In this document: in pieces, positions 30,910 through 39,301 of the stretch
How positions within the stretch are numbered: position 1 is the first letter of the stretch
Layout of the letters: the number at the start of each line of letters is the position of its first letter
NCBI GenBank assembly: GCA_035636095.1
Contig: DASPZU010000009.1
Span: 22,107 to 86,106 of the forward strand
Direction of reading: 5' to 3'
Source of the DNA: Gp7-AA10 sp035636095
Lineage (GTDB): Bacteria; Acidobacteriota; Thermoanaerobaculia; Gp7-AA8
DNA length: 64,000 nt
Program-made: the position numbers and the translations under genes
The notes under the pieces: generated by a model
What the model saw: the letters and a program-made list of their open reading frames with translations, nothing else
Database searches by the model: none
Told to the model about the DNA's origin: nothing

Positions 30910-33603
30910 GTGCTCCTCCAGGAAAACGCGATGCTCGGGCCGTACCGGGTCACCGGACGGATCGGCGAGGGTGGTATGGGCGCAGTCTACCGGGCGACTG
31001 ATACTCGTCTGGGCCGCAATGTCGCGATCAAAGTCCTGACCGCGGTCACGCTCAGTGACAAGGAGCGGTTGCAGCGCTTCGAGCAGGAGGCCCGCGCCAC
31101 GGGCATGCTCAATCACCCCAATCTGCTGACCATCTTCGATGTCGGGAGCACTGAGGGGACGCCGTATCTGGTCAGCGAGTTATTGGAAGGCGAAACGTTG
31201 CGCGACCGGCTCGATCGCGGATCGATTCCTCCGCGAAAAGCCGTCGACATCGCGTTGCAGGTCGCACACGGACTGGCAGCGGCGCACGAAAAGGGCATCG
31301 TGCATCGCGATCTGAAGCCGGAGAACATCTACATCACCAAAGAAGGACGCGTGAAGATCCTCGACTTCGGCATCGCGAAGCTGAGTCCGATCGCCGGCAA
31401 AGATGGTCCGACCTTCCAGATGGCCGCCACCGAGCCCGGTATCGTCCTCGGCACGGTGGGTTACATGTCGCCGGAGCAAATTCGCGGTGAGCTGGTCGAC
31501 CGGCGGTCCGACATCTTCGCGTTCGGCGCGATTCTGTACGAGATGTTGACCGGATCGCGGGCCTTCAAGCGCGATTCGTCGATTGAGACGCTCAGCGCGA
31601 TTCTGAAAGAGGAACCGCAGGAGCTGCTGGAGCTGAATCCGAATACTCCGCCGCCGCTCGAGAAACTGGTGCGGCGCTGCCTCGAAAAAGATCGCGATCA
31701 ACGATTCGGGTCCGCGCGCGATCTGGCATTCAACCTCGAAACGCTTTCGACATATTCGTCGCACGGAACGATGTCGGGCGTTCCAAATCCGGTGCCGCGG
31801 ACCTCGGCGCAGGCGGCACTGCCGACCGCCGCAACCGCCCCGCCCACCGCCGCCCAGGCGCCCGCCCCCACCACCCGGACGGCGGCCCTCACGCGCACGC
31901 GGACGCTGGCGGCGGTCAAGCCGCAGCCGCGAGTATCGCCGTCGTTGCTGATGTTGCTCTACATCGTGTCGATCGCGGGGGCGGCATGGGGCGGGTGGTA
32001 CCTCGCGAATCGCATCGGGTCGCAGCGTCCCGACATCACCTTTCAGCGCATGACATTCCGTCGCGGCGAAGTGCGTGGAGGGCGGTTTGGCTCCGATGGC
32101 GACACCATTGTCTACAGCGCGTCGTGGGACGGCCAGCCGAGCGAGATTTATGTCGCCAATCGCCACGCGCCTGAGGCGCGGCCGGTCGCGCTGGCGGATG
32201 CCGATCTGCTGGCGGTCTCGAGATCGGCGGAGCTCGCGATTCTTCTTCGCAAAGATCGCTTGAGCGGACTAGGAACGCTGGCGCGCGTTCCCGTCGCCGG
32301 CGGGACGCCGCGCGAAATGGCCGATCAGGTTCTGCAGGCGGACTGGATGCCGAACTCGCAGGATCTGGCCATCATCCGATTCGACAAAGGGAAATTTCGC
32401 GTCGAATCTCCGATCTCGACGGTGCTGTACGAGACGCCCCATCAGATCCGCGACATCCGGATGGCGCCGGACGGTAATCGCATCGCGTTCTTCGAGCCGC
32501 ACGGCGACAAGATCGATCTGGTCGTTCTCGACAAACGCTCGCGAACTTCATCGCCGGTCGCTCGCGGCTGGAGCCACGGAGCGAACGGACTGGCGTGGAC
32601 GCCGAGCGGAAAAGAGATCTGGGTCACCGGCACTGACACCTCTGCGCCTCCGGCGCTGTGGGCGGTCGACGTCGATAAGAGCGAAACACGATTGATCAGC
32701 CGGCTGACCGGATCGATGAAATTATTCGACATCTCATCGAGCGGTCGCATTCTGCTGTCGAACGGAATGTGGCGCGCCGCGCTCGAATATCAGGCACCCG
32801 GCGACTTGACCGAGCGCGATCTGTCGTGGCTCGATTGGTCGATGCTCGCCGATCTGTCGGCGGACGGCCGCACGATTCTGTTCTCGGAAGGGCGGGAGGG
32901 CGGCGGCTCGAACAGCTCCATCTACCTGCGGCGCGCGGACGCGCCGACGCCGGTGAAGATCGGCGACGGTTACGGCGACGCGCTCTCCCCCAACGGCAAA
33001 CTCGTCCTCGGTCACGTCGGATCGAAGCTCGTCGTCCTTCCGACCGGCAGCGGGGAAGCGCGCGAATTGAAGATCGAGGGGGCCTTCGATACCGGGGCGG
33101 TGTGGCTGCCCGATTCGCGTCACGTGATCCTGGCCGGCGCGCTCAAAGACAAAGGATACGCACTGCATTTGCTCGACACCCTCGATGAGTCGGAAAGCCC
33201 GATTTCCCCTGAAAACATTTTCGGCGAGGCCTATCGCCCCTTCGCGCTCTCGCCCGATGGCCGCATGGTGGCCGGGATGACCAAGGACGAAACGATCGCG
33301 CTCTATCCCATCTCGGGCGGCGCATCGGTGGCGGTCAGCGGAACGGAAAAAGGTGAGGTGCCGATCCAGTGGTCGGCCGATGGCGCGTCTCTTTTCGTCT
33401 ACCGTCCCACGGCCATGCCGGCGCAGGTCTACAAGATCAACCTTTCGACCGGCGCGCGCGAGCTGTGGAAGCAATTCACGCCCATCGACCTTGCGGGAGT
33501 CTACAAAATCGCGCCGATCTGCATGACGCACGACGCCAGCGCGTACGCCTACGATGCGCAGCGCATCATGAGCGATCTGTACGTCGGCGAGGGACTGCGA
33601 TAG
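30910..33603 (+). CDS. Receptor Ser/Thr kinase with WD40/TolB-like propeller sensor
   Basis: 897 residues. Residues 10-280 are a complete PknB-type kinase (GEGGMGAVY, K41, HRDLKPEN at 132, DFG 152-154, SPEQ). An Ala/Thr/Pro-rich juxtamembrane linker is followed by one helix (about 344-364, LLMLLYIVSIAGAAWGGWYL). The rest (370-897) is a periplasmic six- or seven-bladed propeller with TolB/DPP4-like blades (GDTIVYSASWDGQPSEIYVA, PDGNRIAFFEPHGDKIDLVV, LSPDGRMVAGMTKDETIALY). This kinase-TM-propeller plan is frequent in Acidobacteria. The ligand is unknown. The start GTG is fixed by the leaderless motif and the immediate kinase homology. Confidence 0.94.
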   Translation: MLLQENAMLGPYRVTGRIGEGGMGAVYRATDTRLGRNVAIKVLTAVTLSDKERLQRFEQEARATGMLNHPNLLTIFDVGSTEGTPYLVSELLEGETLRDRLDRGSIPPRKAVDIALQVAHGLAAAHEKGIVHRDLKPENIYITKEGRVKILDFGIAKLSPIAGKDGPTFQMAATEPGIVLGTVGYMSPEQIRGELVDRRSDIFAFGAILYEMLTGSRAFKRDSSIETLSAILKEEPQELLELNPNTPPPLEKLVRRCLEKDRDQRFGSARDLAFNLETLSTYSSHGTMSGVPNPVPRTSAQAALPTAATAPPTAAQAPAPTTRTAALTRTRTLAAVKPQPRVSPSLLMLLYIVSIAGAAWGGWYLANRIGSQRPDITFQRMTFRRGEVRGGRFGSDGDTIVYSASWDGQPSEIYVANRHAPEARPVALADADLLAVSRSAELAILLRKDRLSGLGTLARVPVAGGTPREMADQVLQADWMPNSQDLAIIRFDKGKFRVESPISTVLYETPHQIRDIRMAPDGNRIAFFEPHGDKIDLVVLDKRSRTSSPVARGWSHGANGLAWTPSGKEIWVTGTDTSAPPALWAVDVDKSETRLISRLTGSMKLFDISSSGRILLSNGMWRAALEYQAPGDLTERDLSWLDWSMLADLSADGRTILFSEGREGGGSNSSIYLRRADAPTPVKIGDGYGDALSPNGKLVLGHVGSKLVVLPTGSGEARELKIEGAFDTGAVWLPDSRHVILAGALKDKGYALHLLDTLDESESPISPENIFGEAYRPFALSPDGRMVAGMTKDETIALYPISGGASVAVSGTEKGEVPIQWSADGASLFVYRPTAMPAQVYKINLSTGARELWKQFTPIDLAGVYKIAPICMTHDASAYAYDAQRIMSDLYVGEGLR

Positions 33604-33673
33604 GGATGAGGGCGGAGGGATGAGGGCGGAATGATCTCCGCTAGTTCATCCCTCATCCCTCATCCCTCATCCC
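33604..33673. repeat. Heptamer inverted array (GGGATGA / TCATCCC)
   Basis: Left arm of GGGATGA and GGGCGGA units directly after the kinase stop, a loop of about 15 nt, then right arm of TTCATCC plus CTCATCC units up to 33673. Same heptamer as 61836-61949. The right arm is translated as the first residues of the TSUP protein. Confidence 0.9.
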
Positions 33674-34395
33674 TTCTGATTTTCGTCGCCGCCTTCCTCG
33701 CCGGGATCATCAACTCCATCGCCGGCGGCGGCACGCTCATCTCTTTTCCCGCGCTCGTCTGGCTCGGTCGCAATCCGATCCTCGCGAATGCGACGAACGC
33801 CGCAGCGCTGTGGCCGGGGTCGTTCGCAGGGATGGTCGGATTCCGCCGCGATCTCGCGACCCTTCCGCGATGGTTGTTTCTTCTGACGATTCCCTCGCTG
33901 ATCGGCGGCGGCGTCGGCGCGATGCTGCTGTTGCACACCAGCACGCGGACGTTCAACGCGCTCGTGCCCTGGTTGATCTTCGGGGCGACAATGCTTCTCG
34001 CGTTTCAGGAAGCGATCACGCGGCGAGTGAGGCTGCACGGGAACGCTACCTTCGTATTTATATTACAGTTTCTCGTCAGTATTTATGGTGGATATTTTGG
34101 CGCGGGCATGGGAATCCTGATGTTGGCCGCGCTGGGACTCATCGGCCTCACCGACCTGCATCAGATGAACGGACTCAAGAATCTTCTGGCCATCTGCATC
34201 AACGGCGTGGCGGCCATCTACTTCGCACTCTCCGGCGCGGTGATCTGGTCCGACGCGATCGTGATGGCCATCGCCGCCATCGTGGGCGGATTCGCGGGCG
34301 CGAAGATGGCCCACAAGCTCGGACGCAGATTCGTCCGCATGGCCGTCGTGGTCATCGGCCTCGGCATGACGGTGGCGCTACTGATGCGCAAGTAG
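33631..34395 (+). CDS. TSUP (TauE/SafE) family membrane transporter
   Basis: 254 residues, about eight helices, with the duplicated TSUP motif GxxNxxxGGGxxxxxP: AGIINSIAGGGTLISFPAL near residue 28 and YGGYFGAGMGILMLAALGL near 150. The family exports sulfonates, sulfite or organic anions. The first about 15 residues (MISASSSLIPHPSSLL) are encoded by the heptamer array, so the leader of helix 1 is repeat-derived; no alternative start after the array is obvious. Residues around 140-155 use AT-rich codons unlike the rest. The 3' end overlaps the convergent ABC ATPase gene by 18 nt. Confidence 0.85.
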   Translation: MISASSSLIPHPSSLLIFVAAFLAGIINSIAGGGTLISFPALVWLGRNPILANATNAAALWPGSFAGMVGFRRDLATLPRWLFLLTIPSLIGGGVGAMLLLHTSTRTFNALVPWLIFGATMLLAFQEAITRRVRLHGNATFVFILQFLVSIYGGYFGAGMGILMLAALGLIGLTDLHQMNGLKNLLAICINGVAAIYFALSGAVIWSDAIVMAIAAIVGGFAGAKMAHKLGRRFVRMAVVVIGLGMTVALLMRK

Positions 34396-35124
34396 CGCGC
34401 GGGTGGCGGCATGTGTCGGATTTGCGAGCACCTCGCGCGCGACTCCCTCTTCGACGACTTCACCATCGGCAAGGATGACGGCGCGATCCGCGAAATCGCG
34501 GACGAAATCATCATCGTGCGTCGTGATCAGAAGTGTCCGGCCGCCGTCGGTCAATTTGACGAGCGTTTCTCCAAGCTCGCCGCGGCGTGCCGGATCGAGC
34601 GACGCGGTCGGCTCGTCCATCAGGAGCAGGGGCGGATCCATGGCCATCGCGCGCGCGATCGCGACGCGTTGCGCCTCGCCGCCGGAAAGCTCGCGCGGCA
34701 ACGCGTTGCGGCGGTGCGCGACGCCTAACGACTCCAGAAGCGCGTTGGCGCGCGCTTCAGCGTCGGTGCGAGCGACAGCGGCGACGTGCGTCGGGGCGAG
34801 CGTGACGTTGTGCAGCGCGGTCAGATGTTCGAAGAGATAGTGGAGTTGAAACACCATCCCCACGCGGCGGCGAAGCTCGCGCATCATGTTGCGCGGCGGC
34901 AGCGGACCGGCGCGAAGCGTCACGCCGTCGACGTCGATCGCTCCGGCGTCGAACGGCTCCAAAGCCGCGATGCAGCGAAGCACGGTCGTCTTTCCGCCAC
35001 CCGAAAGTCCCATCAGCGCGACCAGCTCGCCGCGTCCGGCTCGCAAATCGATGCCGCGCAGAATCTCACGCTTGCCGCGCGTGAGACGCAGAGCCGCGAT
35101 CCTCAGGACGTCGCGGCTTTCCAC
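34378..35124 (-). CDS. Polar amino-acid ABC transporter ATP-binding protein (GlnQ-like)
   Basis: About 248 residues from GTG 35124. Walker A is GLSGGGKTT, the ABC signature LSGGEAQRVAIARA, Walker B LLLMDEPTASLD, and the switch His is in ITTHD. The GMVFQLHYLFEHLTALHNVT segment (Q-loop and following) is typical of the polar amino-acid family. It powers the fused SBP-permease encoded just upstream, whose stop it overlaps by 22 nt. A longer frame from 35190 has no homology in its first residues and lies inside the permease gene. Confidence 0.93.
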   Translation of the reverse strand: MESRDVLRIAALRLTRGKREILRGIDLRAGRGELVALMGLSGGGKTTVLRCIAALEPFDAGAIDVDGVTLRAGPLPPRNMMRELRRRVGMVFQLHYLFEHLTALHNVTLAPTHVAAVARTDAEARANALLESLGVAHRRNALPRELSGGEAQRVAIARAMAMDPPLLLMDEPTASLDPARRGELGETLVKLTDGGRTLLITTHDDDFVRDFADRAVILADGEVVEEGVAREVLANPTHAATRALLAHQ

Positions 35125-36530
35125 CGTGCCTCCAGTCTGCCCGCCAGCCGCGAAAGCGGCAGCGACAAGATGAGATAAAGCGCGGCGCACAGCGCGCCGG
35201 GAATCACCCAGCTCCCGATGTTGGCCGCGAAGATCGATGTTTGCTTGGTCAGTTCCACCACCGTGATCACCGAAACCAGCGAGGAATCTTTCAGCAGCGC
35301 CACGAAGTCGTTCGTCATCGGCGCCAGCGCCAGCCGGAATGCTTGCGGCCCGCGCACCAGCCGCAGCACTTGCGTCTCCGTGAAGCCGAGCGTGCGCGCG
35401 GCTTCGAGCTGTCCGCGCGGGACCGCTTCCAGAGCGCCCCGATAAATCTCGCTCTCATACGCCGCGTAATTGAGGCCCAGGCCGATGAGGGCCGCCAGCA
35501 GAGCGGGAAGACGAATCACCGCTGAGAGGCCGTAGTACAAGACAAAGAGCTGCAGCAACAGCGGCGTTCCGCGAATGACCTCGACGTAGGTCGTGAGGAT
35601 CGCGCGCAGCATCACGTTTCCATAGATGCGCCCGCTCGCGATGATGGTGCCGACGAGGATCGCCAGCGCCATCGATATACAAGAGATGATGATGGTGATC
35701 ACGGCCGCGCGAATGAGCGCCGGGATGTAACTGAGTACGAGTGGAGCACCGGCGCCTGCCCTGAGCGCAGCCGGCGGCGCTCCACCAAGAACGCGTTGGA
35801 AGAACGCCGGCTGATACGAATCCCAAATGCCCCACTTCCGATAAATGCGCTCCAGCGTTCCGTCCCGCATGCGCGCCTCGAGCACATCGTTGATGCGATC
35901 GCGCATCGCGGTATTCGCCCGCGCCAGGACGACAATGTAATGACCTGTGGCGACAGGTTGCGGCTCGATGAAGAGTCCGGGAATCGAAGGCATGCGGCGG
36001 GCGGCGATGATGTTGTCGAGCAGCACTGCGTCCAACCTTCCCTGCCGCAGGTCGGAGTAGGGATGCACGTCATCGTCGTACGTGACCGTCTGCACCGGCT
36101 GCGTCAGGAGAAAGTCGTACGCCATCGTCCCGCCCAGCGTTCCGACGCGATGGCCGCGCAGATCCGACATGGTCCGATATTTGTTTCGATCCTCGGCCCG
36201 CACGGTGAGGACTTCGTGGAATTCGTAGTACGGAACCGTCGCGGCATGCGTCGCGCGCCGGGCGGGGATGTCTTCGACGCCGCTCATCCCGACCTCGAAG
36301 TCGCCGCGCTCGACGGAGGCGTCGATCTGGCTGAACTGGACTTGAACAAATTCGGCGCGCCGCCCGAGGCCTTTTGCAATTTCTTCGGCGACCTCGACGT
36401 CGAATCCGCGCACCTTCATCGGATCGCGCGGGTCGGCTTCCACGAACGGAGCGCCGCCTTCGGCATCGCCGCCCCATCGGAGCGGCGGCCCCTCCGCAAC
36501 TAACGCGAGGAGAAAAAGGACGACCGGCAT
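35103..36530 (-). CDS. Amino-acid ABC transporter: binding protein fused to permease
   Basis: About 475 residues from ATG 36530, which gives a signal peptide (MPVVLFLLALVAEG). Residues 15-245 form a family 3 solute-binding domain (VRGFDVEVAEEIAKGLG, VGMSGVEDIPAR, VGTLGGTMAYDFLL, IYRKWGIW). Residues 265-470 are a HisMQ/GlnP-type permease with the EAA loop (EAARTLGFTETQVLRLVRGPQAF). SBP-permease fusions are known in GlnPQ-type systems. The linker (about 249-264, GAPPAALRAGAGAPL) is exactly a 45-nt palindromic repeat. With the adjacent ATPase this is a complete two-gene importer. Confidence 0.92.
   Translation of the reverse strand: MPVVLFLLALVAEGPPLRWGGDAEGGAPFVEADPRDPMKVRGFDVEVAEEIAKGLGRRAEFVQVQFSQIDASVERGDFEVGMSGVEDIPARRATHAATVPYYEFHEVLTVRAEDRNKYRTMSDLRGHRVGTLGGTMAYDFLLTQPVQTVTYDDDVHPYSDLRQGRLDAVLLDNIIAARRMPSIPGLFIEPQPVATGHYIVVLARANTAMRDRINDVLEARMRDGTLERIYRKWGIWDSYQPAFFQRVLGGAPPAALRAGAGAPLVLSYIPALIRAAVITIIISCISMALAILVGTIIASGRIYGNVMLRAILTTYVEVIRGTPLLLQLFVLYYGLSAVIRLPALLAALIGLGLNYAAYESEIYRGALEAVPRGQLEAARTLGFTETQVLRLVRGPQAFRLALAPMTNDFVALLKDSSLVSVITVVELTKQTSIFAANIGSWVIPGALCAALYLILSLPLSRLAGRLEARWKAATS
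35741..35785. repeat. Palindromic element with GTGGAGC / GCTCCAC ends, 45-nt copy
   Basis: GTGGAGCACCGGCGCC to GCCGGCGGCGCTCCAC, 15 codons, no stop when read antisense by the transporter gene. It sits at the junction of the binding and permease domains. It shares its end with 11040-11078. Confidence 0.7.
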
Positions 36531-36626
36531 TGCAGGGGCATTATCGGTCTCATGCAACTCAAGCGTCGAGATAGCGTGAGAAAATCGGTTCGTGCCAACC
36601 GTCACAACGATTCATCGAGGCGTGGA

Positions 36627-36896
36627 ATGAACACTTCGGCTCTGCAGACTAGTGCTCGCGCGATCGAAGTTCGCGTTACTGAAGATCAGTTGGTCGTATC
36701 GCTAGCTGACGGTCGCGTTCTGTCTACTCCGCTTTCGTGGTTTCCCCGACTTTTCAACGCTCGCCAATCAGAACGGCAGAAGTTCGAGTTGCTCGGTGAT
36801 GGTGAAGGCATCCACTGGCCGCTGATTGATGAGGATCTGAGCATCGCCGGCCTTCTTCGAGGAAATCGCGGCGCGGAAACGGGCGTACGCCGGTAG
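36627..36896 (+). CDS. DUF2442 domain protein
   Basis: 89 residues from ATG 36627. The pattern VTEDQLVVSLADGRVLSTPLSWFPRL...ERQKFELLGDGEGIHWPLIDEDLSIAGLL is diagnostic of DUF2442. The family often sits next to a DUF4160 gene in a putative toxin-antitoxin pair; no DUF4160 is seen here, so this is an orphan. Codon use is more AT-rich than its neighbours, which suggests acquisition. The 96-bp gap to the divergent transporter has no strong promoter motif. A longer frame from 36552 shows no added homology. Confidence 0.8.
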   Translation: MNTSALQTSARAIEVRVTEDQLVVSLADGRVLSTPLSWFPRLFNARQSERQKFELLGDGEGIHWPLIDEDLSIAGLLRGNRGAETGVRR

Positions 36897-36905
36897 ACGC
36901 TACGC

Positions 36906-37955
36906 TCACTTTCTCACGACCGCATCGCCCTCAATTTTCCAGCCGTCGTTGAGCGTCAACGTGTAATTGTCCGGCTCGCGCGGAACAGTCAGGCGAGTCC
37001 AGTCGGACGCGATCAGTGCGCCGCCGGCTTTCACCACGATTTGGCCCCAGTCGTCGCGCAAGCTCAGAGTCGGATAGATCGTGCCGTAGGGCTCGAACGG
37101 TTGCGCCCTGTTGGGATCCATTTCGAATTGCATCTTGTGTAGCGGCAGCTTGAGGACCGGGCCGTCGATGAATCGACCTCGCAAGTCGCGGAGCATCGCC
37201 TGCTTCTTCTGGTCGCGCTCGCGTTCCCGAGCTAGGAGTTCCGCGCCGCCGTATTTCGCCTCCCCATAGCCCATCTCGCGCAGCGCGCCCCATGCGGGAC
37301 CGCTGGCGTACGCGAACGATCGCGAGAAGGTCGGGGCCTTTTCGGCATCGCGCAAAGCGTCGATCAGATGCGGAATTCGCTTCGAAAGCGACGGCTCCGC
37401 GAACACGGTGCCGGTGTATTCGGCCAACCCTTCGCTCATTTCGAGCGCGTCCTCTTCGGCGGCAGCGTGCGGAAAGCGCTCGCGACGCCGTTCCCGAAAC
37501 GCCATGGCATCCGACAGCGCCCGGCGGTCCCCACCGAGCGCGGCAGCCAGCGCGCGCCACTCCAACTGCATCAGATATCGCCCTTCCAACGTGTCGAGAT
37601 GCGCATTGGGGACCTCCTGAACGACCAGGCCGAGTTTGGGCTGAATGCGATGAAAGGATTCGTGAGCGAGCAGCACGCGACGCTGATAGGAATCTGCCGG
37701 AAGCGGCAGCATGACCATGGTCCAGCGATCGCCCTCCCAGTCCACCGAAGTGTTTGCGATGGGCATCGATGCCGGCAGCGTCCCCTCGGAGATGTTGTCC
37801 TCGCGCCTGGCGACGTAATGCCGCGTGTCCGGCTCGACGAAAACCGTCGGCCCGCACAGCGACATGCCCCACATCCGTCCGTTGTCGCGCGCGCACATCG
37901 CGTCGAGCTCGTGAAATGCATGCATCAAAGTTGCGACTGCCATCGCCGCCAGCAT
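36906..37955 (-). CDS. Secreted HExxH zinc-protease-like protein
   Basis: About 349 residues from ATG 37955, giving a signal peptide (MLAAMAVATLMHAFHELDAM). LLAHESFHRIQP carries HExxH and EMSEGLAEYTG about 65 residues later supplies a glutamate suited as third zinc ligand, a gluzincin pattern. The C-terminal about 90 residues are beta-rich (YTLTLNDGWKIEGDAVVRK). No precise peptidase family is recognised. AAGGG precedes this ATG; the longer TTG start at 38003 lacks any ribosome site. A -10-like TAGCAT (37995-37990) would give a leader of about 30 nt. Confidence 0.75.
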   Translation of the reverse strand: MLAAMAVATLMHAFHELDAMCARDNGRMWGMSLCGPTVFVEPDTRHYVARREDNISEGTLPASMPIANTSVDWEGDRWTMVMLPLPADSYQRRVLLAHESFHRIQPKLGLVVQEVPNAHLDTLEGRYLMQLEWRALAAALGGDRRALSDAMAFRERRRERFPHAAAEEDALEMSEGLAEYTGTVFAEPSLSKRIPHLIDALRDAEKAPTFSRSFAYASGPAWGALREMGYGEAKYGGAELLARERERDQKKQAMLRDLRGRFIDGPVLKLPLHKMQFEMDPNRAQPFEPYGTIYPTLSLRDDWGQIVVKAGGALIASDWTRLTVPREPDNYTLTLNDGWKIEGDAVVRK

Positions 37956-37989
37956 GACCCTTGAGACGCCGGCTGCCAGAAAAGGTTTG

Positions 37990-37999
37990 ATGCTACGCT
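37990..37999. promoter_or_regulatory. Overlapping divergent -10 motifs
   Basis: ATGCTACGCT reads TAGCAT on the minus strand (for the HExxH protein) and TACGCT on the plus strand, 7 nt before TTG 38007 (hisN-like gene). A compact bidirectional promoter. Confidence 0.4.
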
Positions 38000-38006
38000 G
38001 CAATCA

Positions 38007-38738
38007 TTGAAGGACGATCTGCGTCTCGCGCTGGCGCTGGCAGACCTCAGCGACCGGATCACGCTGCGCCATTTCCGCGGAACTTTTTCAGTGCGGACCA
38101 AAGCCGACCAGACGCCGGTATCGGAGATCGATGAGGCGGTCGAGAACGCGATTCGCGAGCAGCTGAATCGGGAGCGCCCCCAGGACGCCATCATCGGCGA
38201 GGAGTTCGGAGAGCGCGGCGACTCCGCGCGCCGCTGGATCATCGATCCCATCGACGCGACGCGCAACTACATCCGCGGCATTCCGGTTTTCGCGACCTTG
38301 ATTGCGCTGGACGGCGAAGTTGGCGTCGTCTCGGCGCCCGCGCTCAACCATCGATGGTGGGCATCGCGCGGAAAGGGGGCGTTCTGCGACAGCCGTGGCA
38401 TCCATGTTTCAAAGGTCACATGTCTCGGCGATGCGCAGATCGGCTACGACAGCGTCGCGGACTTCGCCGCCCCTGATAAATTTCTCGAGTTGGTGCGGAG
38501 TTGCGACCGCGCGCGCGGCTTCGGCGATTTCTGGATCCACATGCTGGTGGCGGAAGGTGCCATCGAGATCGCAGTCGAGCCGAAAGTCGCGTGGTGGGAC
38601 ATGGCGGCCGTGCAGATCATCGTCGAAGAAGCGGGCGGACGCTTCACTGCGCTCGACGGCCAGCCGCGCGCCGATCGCGGCAGCGGGATCTCCTCGAACG
38701 GCGCATTGCACGACCAGGTGCTGGTGGCGCTGCGATGA
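38007..38738 (+). CDS. hisN: Inositol-monophosphatase-family phosphatase, HisN-like (histidinol phosphatase)
   Basis: 243 residues of the Li+-sensitive, Mg2+-dependent phosphatase fold: GEEFGE (metal Glu), DPIDATRNYIRG (Asp ligands), and WDMAAVQIIVEEAGG (last Asp). The N-terminal LALALADLSDRITLRHFRG and the NYIRG loop favour the HisN type (histidinol-phosphate to histidinol) over IMPase, but no his genes are nearby, so an inositol- or other sugar-phosphate substrate remains possible. TTG start: homology begins at once and there is no later start. The stop overlaps the next gene (ATGA). Confidence 0.85.
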   Translation: MKDDLRLALALADLSDRITLRHFRGTFSVRTKADQTPVSEIDEAVENAIREQLNRERPQDAIIGEEFGERGDSARRWIIDPIDATRNYIRGIPVFATLIALDGEVGVVSAPALNHRWWASRGKGAFCDSRGIHVSKVTCLGDAQIGYDSVADFAAPDKFLELVRSCDRARGFGDFWIHMLVAEGAIEIAVEPKVAWWDMAAVQIIVEEAGGRFTALDGQPRADRGSGISSNGALHDQVLVALR

Positions 38739-39301
38739 CGAACGAGCAGGTGATGGTCGTGCGGACCGTCGATCTGCAGCCGTTTTGCAGCGGCCGCCTG
38801 ATTCGCAATCAGGCCCGACCGATCCTCGACATCATCGCCTCGCGCCATTTCTTCATCGACCGGCCCACGGCCGAAGTGTCGCCGGAGTATCGGCAGATCA
38901 TTCCGTACGTGCTGATTCGAAACGGCGATGATTACTTCGTCCTCGTGCGCACGCCCAAGCAGAGCGAAGCGCGACTCCATCACAAGGTCTCGCTCGGCAT
39001 CGGCGGGCATATCAATCCCGGCCATTCGCTGCTGGAGGGCCTGCAGAAAGAGCTGGATGAAGAAGTATGGATCGGGTCGGATTACGACATGCAGTTCATC
39101 GGGATCGTGAACGACGATTCCACCGACGTCGGCCGCGTTCACCTCGGCGCGGCCTACGTGCTGGACACACAAGGCAGAGAGGTGAAGGTGAAGGAGACCG
39201 ACAAAATGTCGGGGGAGTGGATGTCGCGAGGCGCTTTGCGCAACGCGCGCACCGCGATGGAGTCGTGGTCGCAGATCGTCTATGACGAATTTATTGCTTA
39301 G
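38735..39301 (+). CDS. Nudix-like predicted phosphoesterase
   Basis: 188 residues. SLGIGGHINPGHSLLEGLQKELDEEV is a degenerate Nudix box (GGHINP...KELDEE) of the COG4112-like group rather than a classical GX5EX7REUXEEXGU. Flanking strands (YVLIRNGDDYFVLVRTPKQSEARL, VGRVHLGAAYVLDT) fit the Nudix fold. Substrate unknown; probably a nucleoside-diphosphate-linked compound. Coupled to the hisN-like gene, and its 3' end overlaps the MBL gene by 20 nt. Confidence 0.78.
   Translation: MTNEQVMVVRTVDLQPFCSGRLIRNQARPILDIIASRHFFIDRPTAEVSPEYRQIIPYVLIRNGDDYFVLVRTPKQSEARLHHKVSLGIGGHINPGHSLLEGLQKELDEEVWIGSDYDMQFIGIVNDDSTDVGRVHLGAAYVLDTQGREVKVKETDKMSGEWMSRGALRNARTAMESWSQIVYDEFIA

Noticed and set aside
38735..38738. 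Longer frame for the Nudix-like gene starting at 38501
   Set aside because: It lies within the hisN-like gene in another frame; the ATG overlapping the hisN stop (ATGA) is the natural start.
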